In this document: positions 4,833-5,960 of the stretch, piece by piece
Position numbering within the stretch: position 1 is the first letter of the stretch
Layout of the letters: every line of letters begins with the position of its first letter
NCBI GenBank assembly: GCA_016839405.1
Contig: JAEOUJ010000048.1
Location: 1 to 5,960 of the forward strand
Length of the DNA stretch: 5,960 bases
Reading direction: 5' to 3'
From: Candidatus Gerdarchaeota archaeon
Lineage (GTDB): Archaea > Asgardarchaeota > Heimdallarchaeia > JABLTI01
The notes under the pieces: generated by a model
Told to the model about the DNA's origin: nothing
Databases searched by the model: none
Seen by the model: only the letters and a program-made list of their open reading frames with translations
Position numbers and translations under genes: made by a program

Positions 4833-5459
4833 TTATTTTGCTGTATATTCTACCCAATCAACTTCTTTCAAATCCTTCTGATTATCTTCATTAATTACTA
4901 CTATGTATGATTTGTAATAGTTTGATTTTGGATCAATTAATACAAACACATTATGTTCTGCATCGTAGGGGAAATTTAAGAATGTGTTATAATCTGTTGC
5001 AGAGAAATGTGGATTAGAACCAAATGGATGTGAATGAAAGATACCAACTATCTTTGGTCTTTCTATTGCATCACCATATTTTTCTTCAATAATGGTAGTA
5101 TATTGCCTAACACCCTCAGGTGTGAATTCAGCAAAAGCATGACTTTGATAAGCTTTTCCTGTAACCCAATCTACAACTTTAACATATTTTTTCCCTTTAT
5201 ATTGATACTTATACCCAAGTAAAACACCTATTGCTTCATTAGGTATACTTTTCTTGCAGAGAAGCAGCGTTTCATATACTACTCTATGGAGGATATAAAC
5301 TGGATAAACATTTTCTGATGAATTTTCTTCTTTTAGTGAAGTGTTTGTATTTCTCTCTTTATCTATTGTAGGTATTTTTGCAGTTTCTTTTGTTTCCCCT
5401 AACAATTTTCCGAGATAATTATCTTCAGAATTTTCTTTTTTCGCTTTCTTTTTACTCAT
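4833..5459 (-). CDS. JAMM/MPN+ metalloprotease, Rpn11-like Ubl isopeptidase
   Basis: The 208-residue protein carries the zinc-peptidase JAMM signature: Glu75 (PNEAIGVLLG), then His142-Ser-His144-Pro, seven residues, Ser153, two residues, Asp156 (HSHPFGSNPHFSATD). His142, His144 and Asp156 would bind zinc, and Glu75 would activate water. The family includes proteasomal Rpn11, CSN5, AMSH and bacterial/archaeal JAB peptidases that cut after a Ubl C-terminal Gly. Residues 1-50 are Lys/Glu-rich and probably disordered; the MPN fold runs from about 51 to 205. A GGAGG 7 nt before ATG 5459 supports the start. It follows the zinc-finger gene by 22 bp and precedes E1 by 14 bp, so the three are surely co-transcribed. 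Because the neighbouring Ubl has no tail after its last Gly, the likely job is removing the modifier from targets rather than maturing it. Cytosolic by lack of signal sequence. Confidence 0.94.
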   Translation of the reverse strand: MSKKKAKKENSEDNYLGKLLGETKETAKIPTIDKERNTNTSLKEENSSENVYPVYILHRVVYETLLLCKKSIPNEAIGVLLGYKYQYKGKKYVKVVDWVTGKAYQSHAFAEFTPEGVRQYTTIIEEKYGDAIERPKIVGIFHSHPFGSNPHFSATDYNTFLNFPYDAEHNVFVLIDPKSNYYKSYIVVINEDNQKDLKEVDWVEYTAK

Positions 5460-5466
5460 TCAATTT

Positions 5467-5471
5467 CCTCC
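5467..5471 (-). promoter_or_regulatory. Ribosome binding site of the JAMM gene
   Basis: GGAGG lies 7 nt before ATG 5459, in the 22-bp gap after the stop of the zinc-finger gene. It indicates independent initiation within the polycistronic transcript. Confidence 0.6.
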
Positions 5472-5481
5472 ATATTTTCAA

Positions 5482-5960
5482 TTATCCAATCTTCTCCCAA
5501 GTAATAAATTTCCCTCGTCTTCTTTTTGTCATTACAAAACCAAAAGAAGCCCACATTTCTTCTTGTATTTTTGCTGGTTCAAGTGATAATTCATCATCAT
5601 CTTCAGTTTCTTCATGTGTTCCTTTATCAATAGTAGCGTAAAATGGCATAAATCCCATTTGTTCGTCTTCAAAAAATAATGCTTCTAATAATTCACCTGT
5701 TATCCCTTCAGATTTATTTTGCTCAGCAAAAAGAATTACCTCTTCAACAGGAATAGGCCCTGGACTTAATTGATGACTTTCAATTCCAAAAATAAATGAA
5801 GGGCACACACCACCCATTTTAAAATCAAATTCTTGTATACACTTTGGACAAACAAATGAACGACAAATACGACACATTCGCCATCCTTCTTCTACTGCTT
5901 CTTTTAGAGTTGCTCTGCCATTATGACCTGCACAGCGAACTGAAACAGTGGTAGTGGTGA
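5482..5960 (-). CDS. Zinc-finger/RING-like protein of the conjugation cluster (5' end outside window)
   Basis: The frame is open to the right edge, so the gene is partial; an internal Met at 5877 is not the start, because the metal-ligand pattern begins before it. The first visible residues include VRCAGHNG, then a helix KEAVEEGW, then MCRICRSFVCPKCIQEF and GGVCPS. Counting from the first full codon, the ligands are C9, H12, C29, C32, C37, C40 and C52. Paired C-x2-C/H spacing suggests a two-zinc RING-like or related ribbon fold, though one RING ligand is unclear or upstream. The last 100 residues are acidic (EETEDDDELSLEP) with a basic end TKRRRGKF. Small RING proteins accompany E1, E2 and Ubl genes in known archaeal clusters and act as E3 candidates; position here, 22 bp before JAMM, supports that. 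The exact fold class is uncertain. Confidence 0.8.
   Translation of the reverse strand, partial: TTTTVSVRCAGHNGRATLKEAVEEGWRMCRICRSFVCPKCIQEFDFKMGGVCPSFIFGIESHQLSPGPIPVEEVILFAEQNKSEGITGELLEALFFEDEQMGFMPFYATIDKGTHEETEDDDELSLEPAKIQEEMWASFGFVMTKRRRGKFITWEKIG

Noticed and set aside
1..5960. CRISPR arrays, tRNA or rRNA genes, insertion sequences
   Set aside because: No spaced direct repeats, no cloverleaf or rRNA-like sequence and no transposase were seen; A/T runs are explained by base composition.

Overview
The window is AT-rich, gene-dense DNA with archaeal features: GGTGA/GGAGG ribosome sites, ATG, TTG and possibly GTG starts, and TATA-like elements. Its main content is a eukaryote-like ubiquitin-type conjugation cluster. 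Clusters of this kind are known from Asgard archaea and Caldiarchaeum, and the low GC favours an Asgard-type genome. That placement is inference, because no marker gene is present.

Left part: a + strand gene ends at position 50 with a hydrophobic stretch and a basic tail (only the 3' end is present). It is followed by a small + strand gene (141-500) with a PRC-barrel-like pattern. This gene converges on a - strand histidine ammonia-lyase (511-2229), with a hairpin at the junction. The lyase is unusual: a complete rubredoxin-like domain is inserted in frame just before the catalytic Gln/Tyr/Arg segment.

Right part (2370-5960, all - strand, transcribed right to left): a zinc-finger/RING-like protein (5' end outside the window), a JAMM/MPN+ isopeptidase (Rpn11-like), a minimal E1, a ubiquitin-like modifier (Ubl), an E2 and a small acidic protein. 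The first three genes are tightly packed (22 and 14 bp gaps). The Ubl and the E2 are each preceded by about 85 bp, and the acidic gene starts at a TTG overlapping the E2 stop codon. Together they could encode activation (E1), transfer (E2, perhaps with the zinc-finger protein as E3), the modifier (Ubl) and removal (JAMM).

Several details recall the UFM1 branch more than canonical ubiquitin. The Ubl ends in Val-Gly rather than Gly-Gly and has no tail. The E1 lacks a ubiquitin-fold domain and has a UBA5-like cysteine layout. The E2 has MxRGGxxCxT around its only cysteine and HPR instead of HPN. The E2 tail carries three IRII-type motifs resembling SUMO-interacting motifs, and a related one occurs in the adjacent acidic protein. 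These parallels come from memory of family sequences and need alignment and structure prediction.
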